From DASRGL01 sp035651115 (GTDB taxonomy: Bacteria; Armatimonadota; Chthonomonadetes; Chthonomonadales; Chthonomonadaceae): DNA of 9,092 nt. This document shows, piece by piece, positions 1 to 5,519 of the stretch. Position 1 is the stretch's first letter. Each line of letters begins with the position of its first letter. The notes beneath the pieces are model-generated. The model had not been told where the DNA came from. It did not search any database and saw only the letters and a list, made by a program, of their open reading frames with translations. The DNA lies in assembly GCA_035651115.1 (NCBI GenBank), contig DASRGL010000149.1:1-9092 (forward strand). Direction: 5' to 3'. The position numbers were made by a program, and so were the translations under genes.

Positions 1-33
1 CTGCCACTGGTATAATGCGTGTGGGGCAGACAT
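1..33 (-). CDS. 5' end of an unidentified gene, cut by the left window edge
   Basis: Eleven codons are visible, reading MSAPHALYQWQ and open at the window edge. The start is chosen because the ATG (bases 33-31) follows a perfect AGGAGG (bases 45-40) with a 6-nt spacer, the strongest ribosome-binding site in the window, and because every other gene runs in the same direction. Eleven residues are too few to name a family. The ATG lies in the predicted stem of the leader described in the next entry, so translation may be controlled by RNA folding. The TATAAT visible here on the plus strand falls within these codons. Confidence 0.55.
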   Translation of the reverse strand, partial: MSAPHALYQWQ

Positions 34-99
34 CTTCGACCTCCTGGAAACTGGTGATAGGCAATCACAGCTTACCAGAAGAGCCAGGATGTCTGACCC
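27..99 (-). promoter_or_regulatory. structured mRNA leader that pairs with the start codon and ribosome-binding site
   Basis: In the minus-strand transcript, CAGACATC (95-88) is perfectly complementary to GATGTCTG (34-27), which contains the ATG of the left-edge gene. GGG (99-97) can extend the stem to CCC (26-24 or 25-23) past one bulged base. Nested inside, CTGG (87-84) pairs with CCAG (47-44), whose last two bases are the start of AGGAGG. Further in, CTGGT (78-74) pairs with ACCAG (55-51) and GAT (66-64) with ATC (58-56) around a 5-nt loop; alternatively GTGAT (68-64) and ATCAC (58-54) make an unbroken 5-bp hairpin. The nesting and the position over the start resemble a translation-controlling riboswitch, protein-binding leader or thermosensor. 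It matches no riboswitch consensus I recognise. Confidence 0.45.
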
Positions 100-135
100 T
101 ACAAACCGACCCAACCGAAAAACCTACCCTTATAA

Positions 136-324
136 GACCCCCCCGTCCCCCTTCCCTACCCGCTCGTTCCTCGCTAGGGAAGGGGGTGACCATATCGTGT
201 ACATTCGCTTGGAGGCTATTCTTCCCACGAGTGAGGGAAAGAAAAGACCCGATCCAACGGAGGAGGCTTCCGCCACCCCCCTTCCCTGCGAAGCGCATTA
301 GGGAAGGGGGACGGGGGTTAGGTC
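136..324. repeat. composite GC-rich palindromic repeat
   Basis: This element fills most of the gap after the DUF167 gene. Hairpin one is CCCCCTTCCCTA (147-158) with its exact complement at 175-186, a 12-bp stem with a 16-nt loop. Hairpin two is CCCCCTTCCCT (277-287) with its complement at 300-310, 11 bp with a 12-nt loop. A weaker TCTTCCC/GGGAAAGA pair lies between, near 220-242. The outer ends are also inverted copies: 136-158 matches the reverse complement of 299-324 apart from a short insertion. The right end runs into the last codons of DUF167. No T-run follows either hairpin, so these are not classical intrinsic terminators. Related arms occur at 609-646, 3222-3330 and 7421-7582. Confidence 0.75.
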
Positions 325-599
325 TTCAACGCGGCCTGAATCCGTTCTTCAAGCGTGGCGGCATCGCAGCCTTCGATACGCACGACCTTGTCGCGGCTCA
401 TCGCGCCGGACTGCAAGGCTATCCGCGATTTCGGGATGTCCAGCGCGTCCGACAGCAGCGCGATCAGCGCCTTGTTCGCCGCCCCTTCTACCGGCGGCGC
501 GGTCACGCGCGCGTGCAGCGTATCGCCCTCGCGCTTGATGAGCGCGTTGCGCCCACCTTTCGGTGTTAATCGTACCCGCAAAAGCGTAAATCCGTCCAT
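318..599 (-). CDS. DUF167/YggU family protein
   Basis: A 93-residue protein, a normal length for this small single-domain family, whose molecular function is not established. The diagnostic core is present: VTAPPVEGAANKALI (residues 32-46, family pattern P-x-x-G-x-A-N), followed by SGAMSRDKVVRIEG (64-77), where the S-R-x-K segment is typical. I use the ATG at 599 because the family begins just before the first beta strand; the longer in-frame extension to 872 only reads through the CPBP gene. There is no canonical Shine-Dalgarno, only a G-rich tract belonging to the repeat in front. Its TAA stop lies inside the end of the repeat at 136-324. YggU genes often sit near yggT, which here is three genes upstream, supporting a shared envelope or division neighbourhood. 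Confidence 0.93.
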   Translation of the reverse strand: MDGFTLLRVRLTPKGGRNALIKREGDTLHARVTAPPVEGAANKALIALLSDALDIPKSRIALQSGAMSRDKVVRIEGCDAATLEERIQAALKT

Positions 600-608
600 C
601 GTTGTTGG

Positions 609-646
609 CCCCCCACCCTGGCCCTCCCCCAAGAACAGGGGGAGGG
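609..646 (-). repeat. short GC-rich palindrome with G-quadruplex potential
   Basis: CCCTCCCCC (622-630) and GGGGGAGGG (638-646) form a perfect 9-bp stem with a 7-nt loop. On the minus strand, which is the mRNA sense here, bases 630-609 also give four G-runs of 5, 3, 3 and 6 with loops of 1, 3 and 1, a canonical G-quadruplex pattern. The two folds use the same G residues, so they exclude each other. The element lies between the CPBP stop (659) and the DUF167 start (599), and its G-rich end takes the place of a normal ribosome-binding site. It belongs to the same family as the other intergenic palindromes. Confidence 0.7.
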
Positions 647-658
647 AAAGACCTCGTT

Positions 659-2278
659 TCACGTTGACAGCGTGGCCCAGGTGTTGAGCAGGAGCAGGCC
701 GTTGTTCAGGCCGTGCATGACGACCGACGGCCAGAGGCTGCCGTTGCGATATTCGCAGGCCAGGGCGAAGCACGCGCCAAGCGTCGCCAGGGGCAGGAAG
801 CCGCCCGGCAGCGTCGGGTGCATCAGCGCGAAGAGGCTGCCCGAAAGGATCGCGCCGCCAACCACGCCCCACCGGGGCCGCAGGGCCGGGTAGAGCATCC
901 CGCGAAAGGTCAACTCCTCGACGAGCGGCGCGGCGACTGCCGTTTGAAACAGCAGCGCGACCATGTCCAGCGGACTGCGCATCGCCATCAGCGAGAGAAC
1001 GACCGGGTGCGGCGGCGTCGGGAAGTTATGGAACAGCCGCTCGGAGAGGGCGCTGGCCCCCAGCAGAAGCGGAAGGCAGAGGCAGTAGCCGAGCAGACCG
1101 ATCCCGACCTCGGCAGCGAAGTTCGGGCTGCGGAAGCCCAGCCCGGCCAGCATCGCCCGCAGGGAGAGCCGCGCGGCGGAAGGAGATTCCCGCGCCGCCA
1201 GCCGCCGCAGCGCCCACAGCGCGAAGCCGACGGTCGGAAGGTAGAGCAGCAGGCCGAGCGCGACCGCCACACGGCCCATCATCGCATCGGAGAGGCGCAT
1301 CAGCACGCCGCGCAGAGGCAGCAGCGGCAGCCCGATGAGCAGCGACGCCGCGAGAAAGAGAACGAAGGCCGTCAGCAGCGCCGAACTGGAAAATAGGCGG
1401 GGCGCGGGCGGAAGGTCTGCCCGGAACGCGCGCAGCCTGCGCCAGAAGAAGACGATCCCGCCGAGGCCAAGCAGCCCCAACCCCAAAAGGCTGACCTGGA
1501 ACGTACTCAGGCGAACGAGGGCGCGGGTTCCGGCCAGGGCCACAGCGCGGGCCTGCGCCGCTTCCGCCGCCATGCCCGCGCGGGCATAGAGCTGCGCGGC
1601 GGCGAGAGGCTCGAACCAGCCCAGATTCAGCCGGGACAGGGTCGCCCGCAGCGCGGGAACCTGCGCCCGACTTAGCGGCGTGTCGCCAGTGAAAGCTTGC
1701 CAGAGCCGCCGTTCCTGTTCCGGCGGCACGGTGACGGCCTCCGCTTCCGCCGCATTCGGGCGTGCCGAAGGAGCGGAGCGGGCGGCGGGCCGCGTGGCGT
1801 GAAGCAGCGCCTCCTTGCCGCCGGGCCGTCCGAACGTCAGAAGCAGCAGGCCCAATCGCCGCCAGTCGCCCGGTGTTCCCGTTGTTCCGCGGGCCATCGC
1901 GCGCCACTGCGAGATCGCCTGATCTTCCAGCGCGCGCTGCGCGCGGGCGGCGCGTTCGGCAAGCACGCGGTTCCGGCCTGCCAGCGCGGGCGGCGCTGCC
2001 TGCCGCTGCCGCTGGCTATAAGCGATCTTGGCGGTGCGCAGCGCGCTCATCGTGTCGCTGGCGTGCTGCGCGCGGGCCATGCGCGCCGCGGAGGGCCGCA
2101 TCAGATAAGAACTGAGCAGGCTATAGGCCAGCAGGCCGAGCAGCCCGACACGAAGCTGCCAGGCAGAAGGCGCCCGGGAAGGCGGGGTGGAGGAAGCGGA
2201 TTCCGGCGGGCGCGAGGGCGCGGACTCGACGAGAGAGGCGGCAGTACCCGGCTCCGGCGTCTCCTCCGCAGGAGGCAT
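659..2278 (-). CDS. CPBP-family intramembrane metalloprotease
   Basis: A 539-residue membrane protein of the CPBP family (Rce1/Abi-like intramembrane endopeptidases), which use glutamates and histidines in the membrane to bind metal and cleave peptides. All three motifs are visible near the C-terminus: E454-E455-x3-R459 in VEELTFRG, F483-x3-H487 in FALMH, and H522-x3-N526 in HGLNN. About nine hydrophobic segments are seen, near 43-60, 261-279, 300-325, 335-357, 389-411, 437-452, 471-486, 493-508 and 517-533. Unusually, some 200 Ala/Arg/Gln-rich residues separate the first and second membrane segments; they look helical but I do not recognise them. The start is fixed by GGAGG at 2290-2286, 7 nt before the ATG. 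That ATG shares one base with the divIVA stop, so translation is probably coupled. The substrate is unknown. Confidence 0.9.
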   Translation of the reverse strand: MPPAEETPEPGTAASLVESAPSRPPESASSTPPSRAPSAWQLRVGLLGLLAYSLLSSYLMRPSAARMARAQHASDTMSALRTAKIAYSQRQRQAAPPALAGRNRVLAERAARAQRALEDQAISQWRAMARGTTGTPGDWRRLGLLLLTFGRPGGKEALLHATRPAARSAPSARPNAAEAEAVTVPPEQERRLWQAFTGDTPLSRAQVPALRATLSRLNLGWFEPLAAAQLYARAGMAAEAAQARAVALAGTRALVRLSTFQVSLLGLGLLGLGGIVFFWRRLRAFRADLPPAPRLFSSSALLTAFVLFLAASLLIGLPLLPLRGVLMRLSDAMMGRVAVALGLLLYLPTVGFALWALRRLAARESPSAARLSLRAMLAGLGFRSPNFAAEVGIGLLGYCLCLPLLLGASALSERLFHNFPTPPHPVVLSLMAMRSPLDMVALLFQTAVAAPLVEELTFRGMLYPALRPRWGVVGGAILSGSLFALMHPTLPGGFLPLATLGACFALACEYRNGSLWPSVVMHGLNNGLLLLNTWATLST

Positions 2279-2886
2279 CAGGCGTCCTCCGAACGATCCG
2301 GTTCCCCACCGGAGGGCATCTCCAGGGTCGCCATGCCGACGACGAGGCCGTTCGTGTCTTCGACGGGGTTCAGCGCGCGCGCCTGCTCGACGACTGCTCG
2401 CGCGGCAGGCGGCAGCGCGGTTTCCGGCTCCCCATTGTCCAGCTCCTGCGCCAGCCACTCCAGATGCGCGTTCAACTGCGCCTTCAGGTCGCGGGCCAGG
2501 CGGCGGCGCTCCTGGTGCAGCCGCTCGATCTGGCTGCTCAGATCGGCGATGCGCTGCTGCGCGCGGACTTCTATCTCGCGGGCGCGGACCTCGGCCTCCT
2601 GCAACTGCGATTCGGCCTGCTTGCGCGCGGCGACGCGCGTCTCCTCCGCTGCCTTCTGCGCCAGCACCAGCGCGTCGCGCATCGTCAGTTCCATCGTGCG
2701 GTACTGATTCAACTCGCGTTCCAGCAGCGCGATCCGTTCGCGCATGGCCGCGCAGTCTTTCAGCACATTCTCCATATCCGCCGCCACACGGCGCAGAAAC
2801 TCATCTACTTCGGCGGGCGCATAACCGCGCATCCCGCGCCGAAAACGCTGGTTCAGAATATCTACAGGAGTCAGTTGTTCAGCCAT
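2278..2886 (-). CDS. divIVA: DivIVA domain-containing protein
   Basis: A 202-residue cytoplasmic coiled-coil protein of the DivIVA/GpsB type, which gathers at negatively curved membrane (division septa, poles) and recruits partners. The N-terminal membrane-binding domain is clear: LTPVDILNQRF (residues 5-15), then MRGYAPAEVDEFL (19-31). The hydrophobic residue that inserts into membrane in B. subtilis (Phe17) aligns with Met19, and the neighbouring Arg18 with Arg20. Residues about 33-148 are heptad-rich coiled coil; 149-202 form an acidic, probably flexible tail. An AGGAAA-type ribosome-binding site precedes the ATG. It lies 54 bp downstream of yggT, an arrangement like the ylmG-divIVA end of the Gram-positive division cluster, and overlaps the CPBP gene by one base. 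Whether it acts in septum placement, polar growth or something else cannot be read from sequence. Confidence 0.93.
   Translation of the reverse strand: MAEQLTPVDILNQRFRRGMRGYAPAEVDEFLRRVAADMENVLKDCAAMRERIALLERELNQYRTMELTMRDALVLAQKAAEETRVAARKQAESQLQEAEVRAREIEVRAQQRIADLSSQIERLHQERRRLARDLKAQLNAHLEWLAQELDNGEPETALPPAARAVVEQARALNPVEDTNGLVVGMATLEMPSGGEPDRSEDA
2286..2290 (-). promoter_or_regulatory. ribosome-binding site that decides the CPBP start
   Basis: GGAGG lies inside the last codons of divIVA, 7 nt before the ATG at 2278. It supports the TGATG junction over the longer in-frame start at 2458, which would overlap divIVA by about 180 bp. Confidence 0.75.
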
Positions 2887-2940
2887 CGGTTTCCTACGCG
2901 CCAGCGGACAGTACCGATACGGCAGGAGGAGCCGGACGCA

Positions 2941-3207
2941 TCAGTAGAAGTTGAGAAAGCGAAGCACGAAGTTGAGCAGCAGAATGACGATCAGGGGCGA
3001 GAGGTCCCATCCCCCGGTCTTGTAGGGAGGTAACAGGCGGCGCACCGGGTTCAGCACGGGGTCCACAATGCTGCGCAGCAGTCGGACGAGCGGATGATGT
3101 GTAGAGATCCGCCCACCGAAATGGATGATATTGGCAACAATCGCCTCGATGATGATCAGCCAGATCAGCAGATTTACCGCGAGGGCGATCAGATGTGTCA
3201 GCGACAC
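2941..3207 (-). CDS. YggT/YlmG family membrane protein
   Basis: An 88-residue integral membrane protein, the size of the single-unit YlmG form. Hydrophobic segments lie at about residues 4-28 and 70-86. Between them is the family signature DPVLNPVRRLLPP (49-61), followed by GGWDLSPLIVILLL (65-78). YggT/YlmG proteins are linked to cell or plastid division and nucleoid distribution in several organisms, but their biochemical role is unsettled. The start codon is GTG, chosen because AGGAGAG (3221-3215) lies 7 nt upstream and the first membrane helix begins at once. The gene precedes divIVA in the same direction. The palindromic repeat at 3222-3330 ends exactly where this ribosome-binding site begins. 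Confidence 0.93.
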   Translation of the reverse strand: MSLTHLIALAVNLLIWLIIIEAIVANIIHFGGRISTHHPLVRLLRSIVDPVLNPVRRLLPPYKTGGWDLSPLIVILLLNFVLRFLNFY

Positions 3208-3214
3208 CGAAATT

Positions 3215-3221
3215 CTCTCCT
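3215..3221 (-). promoter_or_regulatory. ribosome-binding site for the GTG start of yggT
   Basis: AGGAGAG, 7 nt before the GTG at 3207-3205. It supports the non-ATG start. The site directly abuts the palindromic repeat upstream and could be drawn into its outer stem. Confidence 0.7.
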
Positions 3222-3330
3222 ACCTGACCTCCCGGCCCCCATCCCTGGCGAGGAATGGCGCAAGACGAAGCTTCAAATCGTTGTGAAGCGACCCTTGCAG
3301 TCGGCCAGGGAGGGGGACGGGGAGTCAGGT
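3222..3330. repeat. palindromic repeat filling the gap between the TPR gene and yggT
   Basis: The outer arms 3222-3249 and 3303-3330 are imperfect inverted copies of about 28 bp, with roughly four differences including one indel. Inside, GCTTCA (3270-3275) pairs with TGAAGC (3284-3289) around an 8-nt loop. The element starts at the base next to the TPR gene's TAG and ends at the base next to the yggT ribosome-binding site, so it occupies the whole spacer. Its arms resemble those at 136-158 and 299-324 (shared pattern of the type CCCCGTCCCCCTCCCT). No T-run is present, so intrinsic termination is not supported. Confidence 0.75.
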
Positions 3331-4080
3331 CTAATTCGTCTCGTTGGCTCCGGTGGCCGTATGGCCCGTGCCTTGATGCCGGGCCAGTTCCGCGCGGGCG
3401 CGGCGCAGCCGAACGGGAGCCAACTGATCGTCCACGTATTGCGTCGCCGACTCCCAGGCGCGCACGGCCTTATCCCACTGATTGGTCTTCTCGTAGCAGT
3501 GCGCCAGATTGTGCCAGGTATAGTACGGACACTTGAACTTGACCGCCTCCTCGTAGTAGGTCAGCGCGGTCTTCGGGTCTTTGCGCTGGTTGAGATAGTG
3601 CTGCCCCAGTTCATCATAGAAATAGAACGTGTCTTTGTTGGAGGCCAGCCCCTGCTTCAGAATATCCACCGCCTCATCGCTGCGGCCCATGCTCCAGAGC
3701 AGCCAGGCGCTATTGGCGTAGGCGTCTACGTTCTTCGGGTCGCCCTGCGCGACGATGCGGCTCAGATTGATGATATGGTTGTACTCGCCCTGGTGGAAAT
3801 GCGCGTCGGTCTGGTTCCACACCATAGCCAGCGCATCGGCCACGATACTGTCGGCGACAGCCTCCGAGGTCATCGGTCGGTTGACGGTCGGGGCCGCCTT
3901 TCCGTTCGGCAGGGCGCGTCGGGTCTCGCCGCTGTGGAAGCCGTCCGCATGGAGGCCCTGCGCCTGGCCGTTGGCCGGAAGCAGCAGCGCCGCTGCCGCC
4001 AGGACACCCAGCACACCCGCTGCGCGCAGTAGGTCATAAAGAGAGGGTAAAGCGTAGTTCACGCGAAAATTCTGTCTCAC
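3331..4080 (-). CDS. exported TPR-repeat protein
   Basis: A 249-residue protein with an N-terminal export signal: a polar start, a hydrophobic run at about residues 21-35 (VLGVLAAAALLLP) and a likely cleavage after Ala40 (NGQA). About four tetratricopeptide-like helical pairs follow, near 84-116, 117-150, 151-184 (YYEEAVKF type) and 185-218 (LAHCYEKTNQWDKAVRAWE). TPR solenoids bind other proteins, and no catalytic domain is seen, so this is probably an envelope scaffold or assembly factor of unknown partner. The start is GTG at 4080-4078 with GGAG at 4094-4091, 10 nt away; another GTG at codon 7 is possible but would shorten the signal. It follows the HEAT gene by 105 bp, likely in one transcript. 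Its TAG abuts the palindromic repeat. Confidence 0.88.
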   Translation of the reverse strand: MRQNFRVNYALPSLYDLLRAAGVLGVLAAAALLLPANGQAQGLHADGFHSGETRRALPNGKAAPTVNRPMTSEAVADSIVADALAMVWNQTDAHFHQGEYNHIINLSRIVAQGDPKNVDAYANSAWLLWSMGRSDEAVDILKQGLASNKDTFYFYDELGQHYLNQRKDPKTALTYYEEAVKFKCPYYTWHNLAHCYEKTNQWDKAVRAWESATQYVDDQLAPVRLRRARAELARHQGTGHTATGANETN

Positions 4081-4162
4081 CGTCGGTTTTCTCCAGTCTG
4101 GTTTGAATGACTTGCGTGCAGTTCGAGGCGGCTCTGTTTCGTCGCCCGTCTTTTTTGTCAGG

Positions 4163-4181
4163 CGCGGGCGTTCTTCCCGCG
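4163..4181. other. GC hairpin just after the HEAT-repeat gene
   Basis: CGCGGG (4163-4168) and CCCGCG (4176-4181) form a 6-bp stem with a 7-nt loop, four bases past the stop codon of the HEAT gene. In the minus-strand transcript the next bases include an A-run, not a U-run, so an intrinsic terminator is not supported. It could protect the 3' end of the message or cause partial pausing before the TPR gene. Confidence 0.35.
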
Positions 4182-4185
4182 AAAA

Positions 4186-5415
4186 TCACCGGCCCGGCCC
4201 GGCCTTTCCTTCCAGCCGTTTCAGCGTGTCGGAGGCGGCTTGCCGCACGGTCGCATCCTCATGGCGGAGCATCCGGCGCACCGCCGGGATCGCTCTTTTA
4301 TCGCCGATGCGTCCCAGGGATAAGACCGCCGCTTTGGGAATGGCCTCATCCTTATCCTTAAATACGCTGATCAGGGCCGGAACAGCAGCAGGATCGGCGA
4401 TTTTGCCGAGCGCTTTGGCCGCCTGTTCGCGGATGTCCTCGTTATCGTCCTTCAGCCGCGCAATCAGCGCGGGTACGGCGCGGCGGTCGCGCAGGTTGCC
4501 CAGCGCCTGCGCCGCCGTCCACCTTACTAAATAGTGGGAATCTTGCAGCGCCCTCATCAGGGGGCGCAGCGCCGATTTGTCCCGTAAATATCCAAGCGCG
4601 CCCGCCATCGCGCTGCGCAAGTACGGGTCGCGGTCGCTCAATCCCTGTATCAAGATGGGCGTCGCGCGGCGGTCGCCGAGCGCGCCCAGCGCGTAGGCCG
4701 CATAGAATCGCACGCCAAAGCGGTCCTTGGGCGCGGGCCTCTGCGTGATCTGGATCAGCGCCGGAACCACGCTCCGGTCGCCGATCTGGGCCAGGGCTAC
4801 CGCCGCCGCCCTCGGCACCTCCCGGTCCCGGTCGTGCAGCAGCGCCACCAGCGCCGTCGCGCTTTGCGCATCGCGCAGCCTGCCCAGCGCTCCGACCGCT
4901 TTCAGCCGCACGCGCGGAGCCGGATCGTTCAGCAGGGGCCGCAGGTGGGCGGCGGCGCGCGGGTCGCCCAGGTTCCCCAGCGCCTCCGTCGCGGCGGCGC
5001 GCACCTTCGCGTCTCTGTCCCGCGTCGCGTGGGCCAGCGGCGCGGCGGAGCGCGGATCGGCCAGAATGCCGAGAACGGTCGCCGCGCCCATCCGCCGGTT
5101 CGCGTTCGCATCCCGCAAAGCCGTCAGCAGCATCGGCACGCTGCTCTTATCGGCGGTCGCGGCGACGGCGCGCACGGCCTGTCCCCGCACCGACTCCACC
5201 GGGTCGCCCATCGTGCGGATCAGCGCGGGCAGCGCGGATTTGCTCTTCGCATGAGCCAGCGCCTCCGCCGCGTCCGAGCGCACCGCCACTTTCGGCGAGG
5301 AGAGATCGCGTATCAGCCGGACGATGTTCTGCGCCCACACGCAGGAAGGCCGTCCCCAGAGGCTTCCGGCCAGGGCCAGCAGCCACAGAACGCGCCCCAC
5401 CCTCCGGCCTCTCAT
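4186..5415 (-). CDS. exported HEAT-repeat (PBS-lyase-like) protein
   Basis: A 409-residue protein made of a signal peptide and an alpha-solenoid. The signal has Arg-rich residues 1-8, a hydrophobic core at about 9-19 and likely cleavage after Ala28 (VWA|Q). Residues 30-404 form 12 HEAT repeats, almost all exactly 31 residues, with the recurring pattern A-x-P-x-L, then D-x-x-x-x-V-R-x-x-A-A-x-A-L-G-x-L-G-D. Repeat 7 (216-250) is four residues longer. Such E/F-lyase-type repeats bind proteins or cofactors; there is no catalytic domain, so a periplasmic or surface scaffold is the best inference. The Cys at 25 is not in a proper lipobox. The start is supported by AAGGAGAG ending 5 nt upstream. 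The next gene encodes another exported solenoid, suggesting partners. A candidate ECF-type promoter lies upstream. Confidence 0.92.
   Translation of the reverse strand: MRGRRVGRVLWLLALAGSLWGRPSCVWAQNIVRLIRDLSSPKVAVRSDAAEALAHAKSKSALPALIRTMGDPVESVRGQAVRAVAATADKSSVPMLLTALRDANANRRMGAATVLGILADPRSAAPLAHATRDRDAKVRAAATEALGNLGDPRAAAHLRPLLNDPAPRVRLKAVGALGRLRDAQSATALVALLHDRDREVPRAAAVALAQIGDRSVVPALIQITQRPAPKDRFGVRFYAAYALGALGDRRATPILIQGLSDRDPYLRSAMAGALGYLRDKSALRPLMRALQDSHYLVRWTAAQALGNLRDRRAVPALIARLKDDNEDIREQAAKALGKIADPAAVPALISVFKDKDEAIPKAAVLSLGRIGDKRAIPAVRRMLRHEDATVRQAASDTLKRLEGKAGPGR
4204..5328 (-). repeat. twelve in-gene HEAT repeats of about 93 bp
   Basis: The repeat units of the HEAT protein give a 93-bp periodicity through nearly the whole gene. 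Units correspond to residues 30-60, 61-91, 92-122, 123-153, 154-184, 185-215, 216-250, 251-281, 282-312, 313-343, 344-374 and 375-404. The second-helix segment (A-x-A-L-G-x-L-x-D) is the best conserved. Units 8-11 look most alike, which hints at later duplication there. Confidence 0.75.
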
Positions 5416-5491
5416 GCGCTCTCCTTAGCGGTACGAACGGTGGTCTGCATGGAAAGGTTCCTGCCTCTTCGCTCCCGATTCCGTTGCTGCA

Positions 5492-5519
5492 TTTGACGTT
5501 GCCGCGCCGGTTTGGTTCC
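5492..5519 (-). promoter_or_regulatory. candidate ECF-sigma-type promoter upstream of the HEAT gene
   Basis: On the minus strand GGAAC (5519-5515) is followed after 16 nt by CGTCAAA (5498-5492). This matches the general ECF sigma layout (GGAAC, 16-17 nt, CGTC or TCAAA). It would give a leader of roughly 70 nt before the HEAT start. A second, weaker pair, GGAAC (5461-5457) and CGTT (5439-5436) with a 17-nt spacer, lies closer to the gene. Control by an envelope-stress sigma factor would suit two exported proteins, but no such factor is visible here. Part of the -35 region also lies in a 5-bp inverted repeat (5506-5510/5518-5522). Confidence 0.3.

Noticed and set aside
8..16. Extended -10 promoter (TG-n-TATAAT) on the plus strand
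   Set aside because: It falls within codons of the minus-strand gene start, the -35 position is outside the window, and no plus-strand gene follows.
600..872. Longer start for DUF167 at 872
   Set aside because: The extra 91 residues come from reading through the end of the CPBP gene and the palindromic repeat; the family domain begins right after the ATG at 599.
1026..1907. Minus-strand open frame of about 290 codons overlapping the CPBP gene
   Set aside because: It is out of frame with the motif-bearing protease, has no recognisable domain and is compositionally an artefact of high GC.
2279..2458. Longer start for the CPBP protease at 2458
   Set aside because: The extension is Arg/Ala-rich, overlaps divIVA by about 180 bp and has no good ribosome-binding site, whereas the ATG at 2278 has GGAGG at 7 nt.
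1697..2707. Plus-strand open frame of about 336 codons
   Set aside because: It runs antisense across the CPBP and divIVA genes and has a low-complexity Arg/Ala/Ser composition.
5335..5345. Lipoprotein signal in the HEAT protein (Cys25)
   Set aside because: The residues before the Cys (G-R-P-S) do not form a lipobox, while VWA|Q three residues later is a good ordinary signal-peptidase site.
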